Program-made: the position numbers and the translations under genes
The notes under the pieces: generated by a model
Told to the model about the DNA's origin: nothing
The model's database searches: none
Seen by the model: only the letters and a program-made list of their open reading frames with translations
Source of the DNA: an uncultured Acetobacteraceae bacterium
GTDB taxonomy: Bacteria; Pseudomonadota; Alphaproteobacteria; Acetobacterales; Acetobacteraceae
Assembly (NCBI GenBank): GCA_903918195.1
Contig: CAIXDS010000079.1
Coordinates: forward strand, 1-42,285
Length of the DNA stretch: 42,285 bases
Direction of reading: 5' to 3'
Part shown: in pieces, positions 1-8,103 of the stretch
Layout of the letters: the number at the start of each line of letters is the position of its first letter
How positions within the stretch are numbered: the stretch's first letter is position 1

Positions 1-80
1 GGTCCACGGACTTCGTCACGGAAGGGGCACCGCGCTGGACCACGGGCTCTGCCACCCCAGGGCAAGGCGGGCTCCCTTCC

Positions 81-114
81 GTGCCCGAACGCGTAAGCTT
101 ACGCGTTCGGGCAC
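81..114. repeat. Perfect 34-bp palindrome downstream of urtE
   Basis: The two 17-base halves are exact reverse complements, meeting at a central AAGCTT with no loop. It lies 36 bases past the urtE stop, so it could end the urt transcript on the minus strand, but no T-rich tract follows on that strand. A second 10-base inverted repeat (17-26 with 74-83) overlaps its left arm. It could be a terminator, a protein-binding site or part of a mobile-element end. The symmetry is certain and the role is not. Confidence 0.6.
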
Positions 115-125
115 GATCAGAGATA

Positions 126-150
126 CAAGGGCAGAGCCCTGGCCTTGCTT
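126..150. repeat. Intergenic hairpin repeat, copy 1
   Basis: The core AGGGC-AGA-GCCCT (128-140) is followed by GGCCTT. This is the left-most member of a family also found at 8576-8592, 33346-33362, 35943-35959 and 42137-42149. Its GGCCTT side abuts the urtE stop codon. It may act as an mRNA 3' end or as a REP-like element. Confidence 0.6.
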
Positions 151-845
151 CAAACCGAAAGTCGCCGCCGCACATCCGCCTCGTCAAGCTCCTCGCGCCG
201 TCCGGCGAGCACGATATCGCCGCGGTCCATCACCACGATGCGCTGCGCCAGGTCGCGCGCGAAGTCGAAATACTGCTCCACCAGCAGAATGGCCATGTCC
301 CCGCGCGCGCGCAGCAGCGCGATTACCCGGCCGATATCCTTGATGATGCTCGGCTGGATGCCCTCGGTCGGCTCGTCCAGCACCAGCAGGCGCGGCTTCA
401 TCACCAGCGCGCGGGCGATCGCCAGTTGCTGCTGCTGCCCGCCCGACAGGTCGCCGCCGCGCCGGCGCAGCATGGTCTTCAGCACCGGGAACAGCGCGAA
501 GGTTTCATCCGTTATCCGCCGCTCGCCGCGCGGCAGCACGGCGAATCCGGTTTCCAGGTTCTCGCGCACCGTCAGTAGCGGAAAAATGTCGCGCCCCTGT
601 GGTACCCAGGCGATGCCGCGCCGCGCCCGCTCGTAGATGGGCAGCGAGGTGATGTCCTCGCCGTTCCACACGATTGAGCCCCGGCTGACCGGATGCGCGC
701 CCGTTATTGCCCGCAGCAGCGATGTCTTGCCCACGCCGTTGCGGCCGAGCAGGCAGGTTACCTCGCCGATCTCGGCGGTCAGCGACACGCCGCGCAGGGC
801 GATCGCGGCGCCGTAGTGCAGATCGACGTTCTTTACCTCCAGCAT
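150..845 (-). CDS. urtE: Urea ABC transporter ATP-binding protein UrtE
   Basis: One of the two cytoplasmic ATPases that power urea uptake through UrtB/UrtC. The 231-residue protein has a Walker A near residue 37 (GRNGVGKTS), a signature LSGGQQQQLAIARAL near 137, and Walker B with the EGIQPSII segment typical of UrtE. This segment separates it from the related LivF proteins that carry branched-chain amino acids. I chose the ATG at 845 (MLEVKNVDLHYG). A GTG one codon upstream, directly after the urtD stop, is the alternative. It is the last gene of the five-gene urt operon. The identification is firm because all five components occur in the standard order. Confidence 0.95.
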   Translation of the reverse strand: MLEVKNVDLHYGAAIALRGVSLTAEIGEVTCLLGRNGVGKTSLLRAITGAHPVSRGSIVWNGEDITSLPIYERARRGIAWVPQGRDIFPLLTVRENLETGFAVLPRGERRITDETFALFPVLKTMLRRRGGDLSGGQQQQLAIARALVMKPRLLVLDEPTEGIQPSIIKDIGRVIALLRARGDMAILLVEQYFDFARDLAQRIVVMDRGDIVLAGRREELDEADVRRRLSV

Positions 846-848
846 CAC

Positions 849-1601
849 TCAGCGCCCCAGATACACTTCGATGACCTTCGGGTCGGCGCCGACATGATCG
901 ATCGACCCTTCGGAGAGAACAGACCCCTCGTGCAGCACCGTAACCTTCACCCCCAGCGCGCGCACGAAATCCATGTCGTGTTCCACCACCACCACGCTAT
1001 GGCTGCGGTTGATCTCGCGCAGCAATTCCGCGGTCTGCGCGGTTTCGGCGTCGGTCATGCCGGCCACCGGCTCGTCCACCAGCAGCAATTGCGGGTCCTG
1101 CGCCAGCAGCATGCCGATTTCCAGCCATTGCTTCTGGCCGTGGCTGAGGTCGCCGGCGCGGCGGTGGCGCAGATCGCCCAGCCGGGTGGTGGCCAGAAAG
1201 GCCTCGATGCGGTCGCTTTCGGCTTCCGTCTCGCGCGCCCAGAGGGTGAATTGCGGCCGCCGGTCGCCGGCCAGGGCCAACAGGAAATTGTCCCACACGG
1301 TCAACGGCTCGAACACGGTGGGCTTCTGGAATTTCCGGCCGATGCCCAGCGCCGCGATGGCCGGCTCGTCGAGGCGGGTGAGGTCGGTGTCGCGGCCGAA
1401 TATCACCGCACCTTCATCCGGTCGGGTCTTGCCGGTGATCACGTCCATCATCGTCGTTTTGCCGGCGCCGTTCGGCCCGATCACCGCGCGCATCTCGCCG
1501 CGTTCCATCACCAGCGAAAGCGCGTTCAGGGCGCGGAATCCGTCGAAGCTGACGGTGACGTTGTCGAGATACAGCAACGTGTCCTCATGCGGGCGCGTCA
1601 T
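849..1601 (-). CDS. urtD: Urea ABC transporter ATP-binding protein UrtD
   Basis: Second ATPase of the urea importer, 250 residues, of the LivG-like type. Visible motifs are Walker A GPNGAGKTTMMD, the unusual signature LSHGQKQWLEIGMLL characteristic of UrtD, Walker B LLLVDEPVAGMTD, and the H-loop VVEHDMDFV. An upstream in-frame start at 1715 exists. The ATG at 1601 is preferred because it overlaps the urtC stop in an ATGA arrangement and gives the usual length. Only 3 bases separate its stop from the urtE ATG, so translation of urtC, urtD and urtE is probably coupled. Confidence 0.95.
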   Translation of the reverse strand: MTRPHEDTLLYLDNVTVSFDGFRALNALSLVMERGEMRAVIGPNGAGKTTMMDVITGKTRPDEGAVIFGRDTDLTRLDEPAIAALGIGRKFQKPTVFEPLTVWDNFLLALAGDRRPQFTLWARETEAESDRIEAFLATTRLGDLRHRRAGDLSHGQKQWLEIGMLLAQDPQLLLVDEPVAGMTDAETAQTAELLREINRSHSVVVVEHDMDFVRALGVKVTVLHEGSVLSEGSIDHVGADPKVIEVYLGR

Positions 1602-2686
1602 TCCGCAGGCTCCGGGGCGGGCAGGGGGGCAGGGGCGCGGCGGAAGGCGCCGATGATCCCCGCCGGCAGGAACAGCGTGACCAGGATAAACAACGCGCCG
1701 AGGGCGAACAGCCAAATCTCCGGCAACGCGCCGGTGAGCCAGGTTTTTCCGCCGCTCACCAGCACCGCGCCCAACACCGCGCCGACCAGCGTGCCGCGCC
1801 CGCCCACCGCGACCCAGATCACCGCCTCGATCGAGTTGGCAGGCGAGAACTCGGACGGATTGATGATGCCGACCTGCGGCACATACAGCGCGCCGCCGAT
1901 GCCGGCCATGATGGCCGAGACCACCCAGACGAACAGCTTGTAGTTTTCCGGCCGGTAGCCGAGGAAACGGGTGCGGCTTTCCGCATCGCGCACGGCGATC
2001 AGCACTTTGCCGAACCGGCTGGCGACGATGGCGTACGCCAGCATCAGGGAGAACGCCAGCACGGAGGCGGTCACCACCAGCAGCCCCGCGCGGGTCGCAT
2101 CCGCCTGCAGCGGGTAGGAGAGGATATCCTTGAAATCGGTCAGCCCGTTATTGCCGCCGAAGCCCATGTCGTTGCGGAAGAACGCCAGCAGCAACGCATA
2201 GGTCAGCGCCTGGGTGATGATGGACAGGTACACGCCGGACACGCGGCTGCGGAAGGCAAGCCAACCGAACACCAGCGCCAGCAGGCCCGGTACCGCCACC
2301 ACCATCAGCCCGGCGAAGATCGGGTTGTCGAAGCCGTGCCAGTACCAGGGCAGTTCCTTCCAGTTCAGGAACACCATGAAGTCGGGCAGCACAGGGTTGC
2401 CGTACACCCCGCGCCCGGCGATCTGGCGCATGAGATACATGCCCATGGCATAACCGCCGAGCGCGAAGAAAGCCGCGTGGCCCAGGCTGAGGATGCCGCC
2501 GAAGCCCCACACCAGATCCACCGCCAGCGCCAGGATGGCGTAGCAGAGATACTTGCCCACCAGCGACACGACATAAGGCGGCACGTGCCAGGGCGACCCC
2601 AGGGCCGTGTTCAGGTTCAGCGCGGCCAGCGTGACTGCGCCGCCGACCACCGCCACGACGCAAAAGAAAACCGCGAACCGGTTCAT
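1598..2686 (-). CDS. urtC: Urea ABC transporter permease UrtC
   Basis: Inner-membrane permease of 362 residues and one half of the urea channel, LivM-like. It is strongly hydrophobic throughout. An early helix (FAVFFCVVAVVGGAVTLAAL) is followed by conserved segments such as WGFGGILSLGHAAFFALGGYAMGMYLMR and, near the C terminus, IEAVIWVAVGGRGTL. The insert around YGNPVLPDFMVFLNWKELPWYW is typical of UrtC rather than LivM. The ATG overlaps the urtB stop (ATGA) and its own stop overlaps the urtD start. The end is a short proline-rich cytoplasmic tail. Confidence 0.95.
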   Translation of the reverse strand: MNRFAVFFCVVAVVGGAVTLAALNLNTALGSPWHVPPYVVSLVGKYLCYAILALAVDLVWGFGGILSLGHAAFFALGGYAMGMYLMRQIAGRGVYGNPVLPDFMVFLNWKELPWYWHGFDNPIFAGLMVVAVPGLLALVFGWLAFRSRVSGVYLSIITQALTYALLLAFFRNDMGFGGNNGLTDFKDILSYPLQADATRAGLLVVTASVLAFSLMLAYAIVASRFGKVLIAVRDAESRTRFLGYRPENYKLFVWVVSAIMAGIGGALYVPQVGIINPSEFSPANSIEAVIWVAVGGRGTLVGAVLGAVLVSGGKTWLTGALPEIWLFALGALFILVTLFLPAGIIGAFRRAPAPLPAPEPAE

Positions 2687-4263
2687 GCTTCCACCGCCCG
2701 GCCCTTCAGCGGGAACAAGCCGCGTGGCCTGCGCTGGATGAACAAAATCAGCAGCACCAGAACAAGGATTTTACCCAGCACCGCGCCGGCGACGGGTTCG
2801 AGGAACTTGTTGACGATGCCGAGTGTGAACGCGCTGACGACGGTGCCCCACAGATTGCCCACGCCCCCGAACACCACCACCATGAAACTGTCGATGATGT
2901 AGCCCTGGCCCAGATTGGGGCTCACGTTATCAATCTGGCTGAGTGCGACGCCCGCCATGCCGGCCACCCCCGATCCCAGCCCGAAGGTCAGCGCATCGAT
3001 CCACGGCGTGCGGATGCCCATGGCGGCGGCCATGCGCCGGTTCTGCGTCACCGCGCGCATGCGCAGGCCGAGCGCCGTGTAGCGCAGTGCGGCCATCAGG
3101 GCGGCCACCACCATCACGGCAAAGATGATGATGGTCAGCCGGTTCCAGGTGATGGTGAGCCCGCCCCATTGCGCCGCCCCGCTCATCCAGGCCGGCGTGC
3201 TGACCTCGCGGTTGGAGGCGCCGAAGAGGCTGCGCACGGCTTGTTGCAGCACCAGGCTGAGGCCCCAGGTCGCCAGCAGCGTTTCCAGCGGCCGTCCATA
3301 CAGAAAGCGGATCAATCCGCGTTCAATGGCGATGCCGACGGCGCCCGATACCAGGAAGGCCAGCGGCACGGCGATCGGCAGGCTCCAGCCGGACAGCGCG
3401 GGGGCATGGGCGCCGATCGTCTCCTGCACCACGAAGGTCGTGTAGGCGCCCAGCATCACCATTTCGCCGTGTGCCATGTTGATCACGCCCATCACACCGA
3501 AGGTGATGGCGAGCCCGGCGGCGGCCAGCAGCAGCACCGAGCCGAGCGACAGGCCGTAGAACACGCTCTGCGCCACGCTCCACAATTGCTCGGAGCGCTT
3601 GATTGACGCGATCGCCGCCGCGGCGGCGGTGGCGACCTCTGCAGGCTGATCGTGCAACGACGAGAGAAGGCCCAGCGCCTCGATGTCGCCACGGGCGCGG
3701 ATGACCGCGATATCCTCCAGTTTGTCGGTATCCGAACTGGCGGGGTCGGCGAGCCGGGCGGCGGCGCGCGCCTGCACCATCACGCTGCGCACACCGGCAT
3801 CGTTTTCCTTCGCGATGGCGCGGGCGAGGGCGGGCAGGGCGGCGGGATCGCGCGATCGGAACACGTCCTCGGCCGCCTTGGCGCGCACCGTGGCGGAGGA
3901 TGAAAACAGGTTGAGGCTGCCGAGGGCAGCGTCAATGGCCCGCCGCACGGCGTTGTTGACGCGCACCGGGTTGAGGTCGTCCTCGTTGACGCCTTCCGCT
4001 TTTTGCCCGGTGCGGGCATCGACCCAGCCATCATCGGTGCGGATGTAAACAGCGGCCTCGGGGCCGGCGAACAATGCGTCGGTCTGCAGCGCGCCGATCG
4101 TGGCCGCTGCCTGCGGATTGCCCGACAGGGCCAGCGCGGCGATCGCGGCCGAAACATCGTCGAAATTGCCCGAGGCCAGGCCGGCGAACGGATCATCCTG
4201 CGCCGGGGCCGGCGGGGCGACAAACATCACCAGCAGCACGAGCAGGCAGCGGAAAAATGTCAT
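2683..4263 (-). CDS. urtB: Urea ABC transporter permease UrtB
   Basis: The other permease half, 526 residues. A cleavable signal-like helix (residues 1-21, ending APAQ) precedes a helical, alanine-rich domain of about 200 residues. The LivH-like membrane domain then begins near LWSVAQSVFYGLSLGSVLLLAAAGLAITFGV and INMAHGEMVMLGAY. The long N-terminal domain is normal for UrtB and separates it from LivH. I chose ATG 4263 over a start 17 codons upstream, because the shorter form begins with the signal sequence and follows a purine-rich stretch. It is separated from urtA by 66 bases containing a strong stem-loop. Confidence 0.94.
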   Translation of the reverse strand: MTFFRCLLVLLVMFVAPPAPAQDDPFAGLASGNFDDVSAAIAALALSGNPQAAATIGALQTDALFAGPEAAVYIRTDDGWVDARTGQKAEGVNEDDLNPVRVNNAVRRAIDAALGSLNLFSSSATVRAKAAEDVFRSRDPAALPALARAIAKENDAGVRSVMVQARAAARLADPASSDTDKLEDIAVIRARGDIEALGLLSSLHDQPAEVATAAAAAIASIKRSEQLWSVAQSVFYGLSLGSVLLLAAAGLAITFGVMGVINMAHGEMVMLGAYTTFVVQETIGAHAPALSGWSLPIAVPLAFLVSGAVGIAIERGLIRFLYGRPLETLLATWGLSLVLQQAVRSLFGASNREVSTPAWMSGAAQWGGLTITWNRLTIIIFAVMVVAALMAALRYTALGLRMRAVTQNRRMAAAMGIRTPWIDALTFGLGSGVAGMAGVALSQIDNVSPNLGQGYIIDSFMVVVFGGVGNLWGTVVSAFTLGIVNKFLEPVAGAVLGKILVLVLLILFIQRRPRGLFPLKGRAVEA

Positions 4264-4283
4264 GCGGAACCTTTGCGGGAGAG

Positions 4284-4312
4284 GAGACGGGCGGCCATCA
4301 GCCGCCCGTCTC
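4284..4312 (-). promoter_or_regulatory. Strong stem-loop between urtA and urtB
   Basis: A perfect 12-bp inverted repeat (GAGACGGGCGGC and its complement) closes a 5-base CATCA loop. It starts 17 bases past the urtA stop and ends about 20 bases before the urtB start. No T tract follows on the transcribed strand. Such hairpins between a binding-protein gene and its permease genes often protect the upstream message or partly terminate transcription, giving more binding protein than permease. The structure is seen and the role is inferred. Confidence 0.65.
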
Positions 4313-4329
4313 ACAGTGTGCCGGAGAGG

Positions 4330-5649
4330 CTACTTGGACGCCCCGCCGCACTTGCCGAGCACGACGTTGTAGTTCCCGCAGGACATCGGCGACCGCCAGT
4401 CGGCGATCAGGTCCTTCGAGCCTTCGAGGTACGGCGACCACTCATTGGCCACCACCGTGCCGGGGGTCTGCCAGACCACGTTGAACTGACCATCGCCCTT
4501 CACTTCGCCGATCAGCACCGGCTTGGTGATGTGATGGTTCGGCATCAGCGCCGCAAAGCCACCGGTCAGGTTCGGCACGACCACGCCGATCAGCGCGTCG
4601 ATCACCTTCGCGGGATCGGTGGTGCCGGCCTTCTGCACCGCCTTCACCCACAGGTTAAAGCCGATGTAGTGCGCCTCCATCGGGTCGTTGGTGGTGCGCT
4701 TGGGGTTCTTGGTGAAGGCGTGCCAATCGGCGATGAACTGCTTGTTGGCCGGGTTGTTGACGCTCTCGAAGTAGTTCCACGCCGCCAGATGGCCGAGAAG
4801 GGGCTTGGTATCGATGCCCGCCAGTTCTTCCTCGCCGACCGAGAACGCGACCACCGGGATGTCGGTGGCCTTGATGCCCTGGTTGGCCAGCTCCTTGTAG
4901 AACGGCACGTTGGCGTCGCCGTTGATGGTGGAGACCACTGCAGTTTTCTTGCCAGCCGAGCCGAACTTCTTGATCTGTGCCACGATATTCTGCCAGTCGC
5001 TATGGCCGAACGGCGTGTAGTTGATCAGGATGTCCTCGTCCTTGACGCCCTTGGATTTCAGGTAGGCTTCGAGAATCTTGTTGGTCGTGCGCGGATACAC
5101 GTAGTCGGTACCGGCCAGCACCCAGCGCTGCACCTTCTCGTTCGCCGCCAGATAATCGACCGCGGGAATGGCCTGCTGGTTTGGCGCGGCACCGGTGTAG
5201 ATGACGTTCTTGCTGCTTTCTTCACCCTCATACTGCACGGGATAGAACAGCAGGGAATTCAGTTCCTCGAACACCGGCAGCACCGATTTGCGGCTCACCG
5301 ATGTCCAGCACCCGAACACCACCGCCACCTTGTCCACGGTGATCAACTGGCGGGCCTTCTCGGCGAACAGCGGCCAGTTGGACGCCGGATCGACCACCAC
5401 CGCTTCCAGCTTGCGGCCGAGCAACCCGCCTTTCTTGTTCTGCTGGTCGATCAGCATCAGCATCACGTCTTTCAGCGTCGTCTCGCTGATTGCCATGGTG
5501 CCGGAGAGCGAGTGCAGGATGCCGATTTTGATCGGCGGGCCTCCCTGCGCATGGGCAGATGGGGTGACGGCGGGGACAACCCCGAGCATGAGGGCCACGG
5601 CGGCGGCGCCGAGGCACGCTCCCCGGAGCCAGGTTCGGACAGAAGCCAT
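4330..5649 (-). CDS. urtA: Urea ABC transporter substrate-binding protein UrtA
   Basis: Periplasmic urea receptor, 439 residues. A signal peptide occupies about residues 1-35 (hydrophobic LGAAAVALMLGVV, ending SAHAQ). Mature-chain segments highly characteristic of UrtA follow: IGILHSLSGTMAISE, LIDQQNKKGGLLGRKLE, VFGCWTSVSRKSVLPVFE, LLFYPVQYEGEESS and DPMEAHYIGFNLW. The ATG at 5649 lies behind a GAGGGA-type ribosome site. In-frame codons further upstream are ignored because they would bury the signal peptide. It is first in the urtABCDE operon, so the operon promoter must lie in 5650-6000. Such operons are usually nitrogen-regulated, but I could not place a convincing sigma-54 or NtrC site. 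Confidence 0.96.
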   Translation of the reverse strand: MASVRTWLRGACLGAAAVALMLGVVPAVTPSAHAQGGPPIKIGILHSLSGTMAISETTLKDVMLMLIDQQNKKGGLLGRKLEAVVVDPASNWPLFAEKARQLITVDKVAVVFGCWTSVSRKSVLPVFEELNSLLFYPVQYEGEESSKNVIYTGAAPNQQAIPAVDYLAANEKVQRWVLAGTDYVYPRTTNKILEAYLKSKGVKDEDILINYTPFGHSDWQNIVAQIKKFGSAGKKTAVVSTINGDANVPFYKELANQGIKATDIPVVAFSVGEEELAGIDTKPLLGHLAAWNYFESVNNPANKQFIADWHAFTKNPKRTTNDPMEAHYIGFNLWVKAVQKAGTTDPAKVIDALIGVVVPNLTGGFAALMPNHHITKPVLIGEVKGDGQFNVVWQTPGTVVANEWSPYLEGSKDLIADWRSPMSCGNYNVVLGKCGGASK

Positions 5650-6073
5650 CAATTCATCCCTCACGTGTTGTTCTGCATGGGCGGTTTCCATGAGCGCGGC
5701 CTGCTGACCGTCGCCCTCGCCCGGAGCGCCTACGCAACCGGCGTGCCATAGGATAGCGGCAGGCATGGCGCGGAATTGATCCCCATGTCAGGAAATCTTG
5801 CCACCGGTGCGGTCACGCACCCACCGGAATGGCGCGGAAACGGGCAATGGCGGACCTGCTGCCTGCACGCCGATCCCAACGCGATTGTGTGAACCCGCGC
5901 GCTGTGCAACCGTTGCGTGCCGAACGGCAAAACTGCAGTCAGCATAAGCATCCGATTGAAATCACTTTGCTTCGGTGTGGCGCGCGACCTGTGCAGCGTG
6001 CTAGAAGAACGCCGCCGAGAGGCTTGATTCGTCTCGCTCCCGGCACCAACGCCCCCGCTTGATGAGGCCCCGC
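5650..6073. promoter_or_regulatory. Divergent promoter region, urtA / beta-propeller gene
   Basis: These 424 bases have no supported gene and must hold outward promoters for both flanking units. A GGTGCG-GTCA-CGCACC dyad lies at 5806-5821 and is flanked by two copies of CCACCGG. TGGCGCGGAA occurs twice (5765-5774 and 5830-5839). No consensus -24/-12 or -35/-10 could be assigned with confidence. Confidence 0.5.
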
Positions 6074-7048
6074 ATGGCGCGTCCGTGGCTTGTTTCCGTC
6101 CTCTGCGCCGCGCTGCTGGCGGCATCGTATGTGCCGGCCCGTGCGGCCGGCGCCGTGCTGGTGATGAATTCGAACGAGGCGACGCTCAGCGTCATCGACC
6201 TCGCCACCCATCGCGAACTGCGCCGCATCCCGGTGCTGCGTGAGCCGCACCATTGGGCACTCACGCCAGACGGCCACGACCTGCTGGTGGCCGACACGGG
6301 TGCCAACGAACTCCTGCTGCTCGACCCGTCCAGCTTCGAGCTGCGCCGCCGCGTGCCGGTCGCCGATCCCTACCAGCTCGGCTTCAGCCCGGACGGGAAA
6401 GTGCTGGTGGTGAACGGCCTCGCCCGCGGTCAGGTCGATGTGTATGAGGCCGGCTCGTACCGCTTGCTGAAGCGTTTCCCGCTCAAATCCATGCCGAGCC
6501 ACCTAGCCTACACGCCGGACAGCTCCACCGTCTTCGTTTCGCTGCAGGGCACCGACCGGCTGGCCGCCATCGATCTGCGCCGCATGGAGGTGCTGTGGAC
6601 GGCGGAGGTTGGAAAAAACCCGGCCGGGGTGCTGTGGCTGAATGGCCGCGTTCTGGTCGCCAACATGGGCAGCGATGATGTTGCCGTGGTGAACCCGGCC
6701 GATGGCCGCGTTGAGCGCCGCATCCACACGGGCAAGGGCGCGCATCAGCTTTTCCTCAGTCCGGACGGCAAGCTGCTTTATGTGAACAACCGGCTGGACG
6801 TGAACAGCGTCACGGTGCTCGACCCGGCCAGCCTCAACCTGCTGCGGACCTACAGGCTGCCGGGCGGGCCTGACGACATCGCCTTCGCGCCGGACGGAAA
6901 GCTGTGGTTCACGCTGCGCTTCGTCAACAAGGTCGCGGTGCTCGACCCCGCCAGCGGGCAGTACGACATCATTGGCGTGGGCCGCTCACCGCACGGCATC
7001 TTCCTCAATCCCCGCGCGGCCGTGCCGGCCGCGGTGGCGTCGCGCTAG
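6074..7048 (+). CDS. Exported YVTN/YncE-like beta-propeller protein
   Basis: Secreted protein of about 324 residues. The signal peptide is MARPWLVSVLCAALLAASYVPARA. It is followed by repeated blades of about 40 residues carrying the pattern (F/L)(T/S)PDGxxL(L/Y)V and V-x-x-(I/L)-D-x-A-(T/S): ALTPDGHDLLVAD, GFSPDGKVLVVN, AYTPDSSTVFVS, FLSPDGKLLYVNN and AFAPDGKLWFT. This is a seven-bladed propeller of the YncE type, a fold used for binding DNA, metals or partner proteins outside the cytoplasm. The ligand is unknown. ATG 6074 has a GAGG 6 bases upstream; ATG 6062 is an alternative. Its TAG ends 1 base before the next gene, so the two are probably co-translated. Confidence 0.85.
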   Translation: MARPWLVSVLCAALLAASYVPARAAGAVLVMNSNEATLSVIDLATHRELRRIPVLREPHHWALTPDGHDLLVADTGANELLLLDPSSFELRRRVPVADPYQLGFSPDGKVLVVNGLARGQVDVYEAGSYRLLKRFPLKSMPSHLAYTPDSSTVFVSLQGTDRLAAIDLRRMEVLWTAEVGKNPAGVLWLNGRVLVANMGSDDVAVVNPADGRVERRIHTGKGAHQLFLSPDGKLLYVNNRLDVNSVTVLDPASLNLLRTYRLPGGPDDIAFAPDGKLWFTLRFVNKVAVLDPASGQYDIIGVGRSPHGIFLNPRAAVPAAVASR

Positions 7049-7049
7049 C

Positions 7050-8051
7050 ATGACGGCGCCCTTCGACACCCTCGCCGGCTGGCTGCAGGAGCACGCGCTG
7101 CTGCCGCTGCTCTACGCGCTCGGCCTGATGCAATGGGAAGACATCTCATTTGGCTGGGCGCTGTTCGCCGTTTATGGCGCCGCCCAGGTGGTGCTCACCT
7201 TCGCCATCTGCATGCCGCTGGAGCACTGGCGTCCGGTGGAGCGCTGGCCCGATGCAAGGGCGGTGACGGTCGATATCCTCTACACGTTTTTCTCCCGCGT
7301 CGGCCTGTTGCCGCTGGTCACGTTTGTCCTGTTTTATCAGGCACAGGTGGCGTTGAACGGCTTCCTGGCCGACCAGGGCTGGGTTCCGCCGACGCTGGAA
7401 CGTTTGTTTCCGTTCCTGCTCGGGCGGCCTGTGCTTACTTTCTGCCTCTACGTGGTCATCCTCGATTTCTCCGATTACTGGCGGCACCGGCTCAGCCATG
7501 TGTTCGGCTGGTGGTACGCGCTGCACGCACTGCACCACGCCCAGCGCCAGATGACCTTCTGGTCCGACGACCGCAACCATTTGCTGGATGAGATAATCGC
7601 CTTCGCCTGGTTTACCGCCGTGGCGCTGCTGATCGGCATTCCGCCGATGCAGTTCCCATTGCTGGTGCTGCTGCTGCGCCTGCTGGAAAGCCTGAGTCAC
7701 GCGAATGTGAGGCTCAGCTTCGGCTGGATCGGCGAGCGCCTGCTGGTCTCGCCACGCTTCCACCGCGCCCATCACGGCACCACCGCTTCCGGCCGGCAGA
7801 GCGTGAACTACGGCGCCATCCTGCCCTGGTGGGACATGCTGTTCCGGACCGCCGATTTTTCGCCCACCTACGTGCCAACCGGCGATCCGACCGCGGAGGA
7901 GGCGCTGGCCACCGGCAGCTACGCCGCGCAGCAATGGGCCGGGCTGCGGCGGATGCTGCGCATCCGGGGTGCACCCCTCAATGATGTGACCCTGCGGACG
8001 CAGGTCGGCACCCCGGAGGGGGGTGGTCGTTACAACCTGAAACAGGTATAG
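7050..8051 (+). CDS. Membrane di-iron hydroxylase, sterol desaturase family
   Basis: Integral membrane protein of 333 residues in the fatty-acid hydroxylase/sterol desaturase superfamily. The eight-histidine di-iron signature is visible: HRLSH near residue 145, HALHH near 158 and HRAHH near 238. Hydrophobic helices precede and separate these motifs. Members insert oxygen into lipids such as sterols, carotenoids, ceramides or ornithine lipids; the substrate here cannot be told from sequence. The start at 7050 is set by the 1-base gap after the beta-propeller gene. The linkage with an exported propeller and an exported EF-hand protein suggests a cell-envelope role. Confidence 0.85.
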   Translation: MTAPFDTLAGWLQEHALLPLLYALGLMQWEDISFGWALFAVYGAAQVVLTFAICMPLEHWRPVERWPDARAVTVDILYTFFSRVGLLPLVTFVLFYQAQVALNGFLADQGWVPPTLERLFPFLLGRPVLTFCLYVVILDFSDYWRHRLSHVFGWWYALHALHHAQRQMTFWSDDRNHLLDEIIAFAWFTAVALLIGIPPMQFPLLVLLLRLLESLSHANVRLSFGWIGERLLVSPRFHRAHHGTTASGRQSVNYGAILPWWDMLFRTADFSPTYVPTGDPTAEEALATGSYAAQQWAGLRRMLRIRGAPLNDVTLRTQVGTPEGGGRYNLKQV

Positions 8052-8103
8052 CGGCTGCCGCCCGGCCGCACCGGCGTGGCCGGGGCGAAAATGGAGATTC
8101 CGC

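Noticed and set aside
4003..5751. Plus-strand open frame antisense to urtA
   Set aside because: The minus strand encodes an unambiguous UrtA with a signal peptide. The plus-strand translation is a composition-driven shadow.
5806..5821. NtrC binding site upstream of urtA
   Set aside because: The half-sites are in the order GGTGC...GCACC, the reverse of the NtrC consensus GCACC...GGTGC, and no nearby sigma-54 promoter was found.
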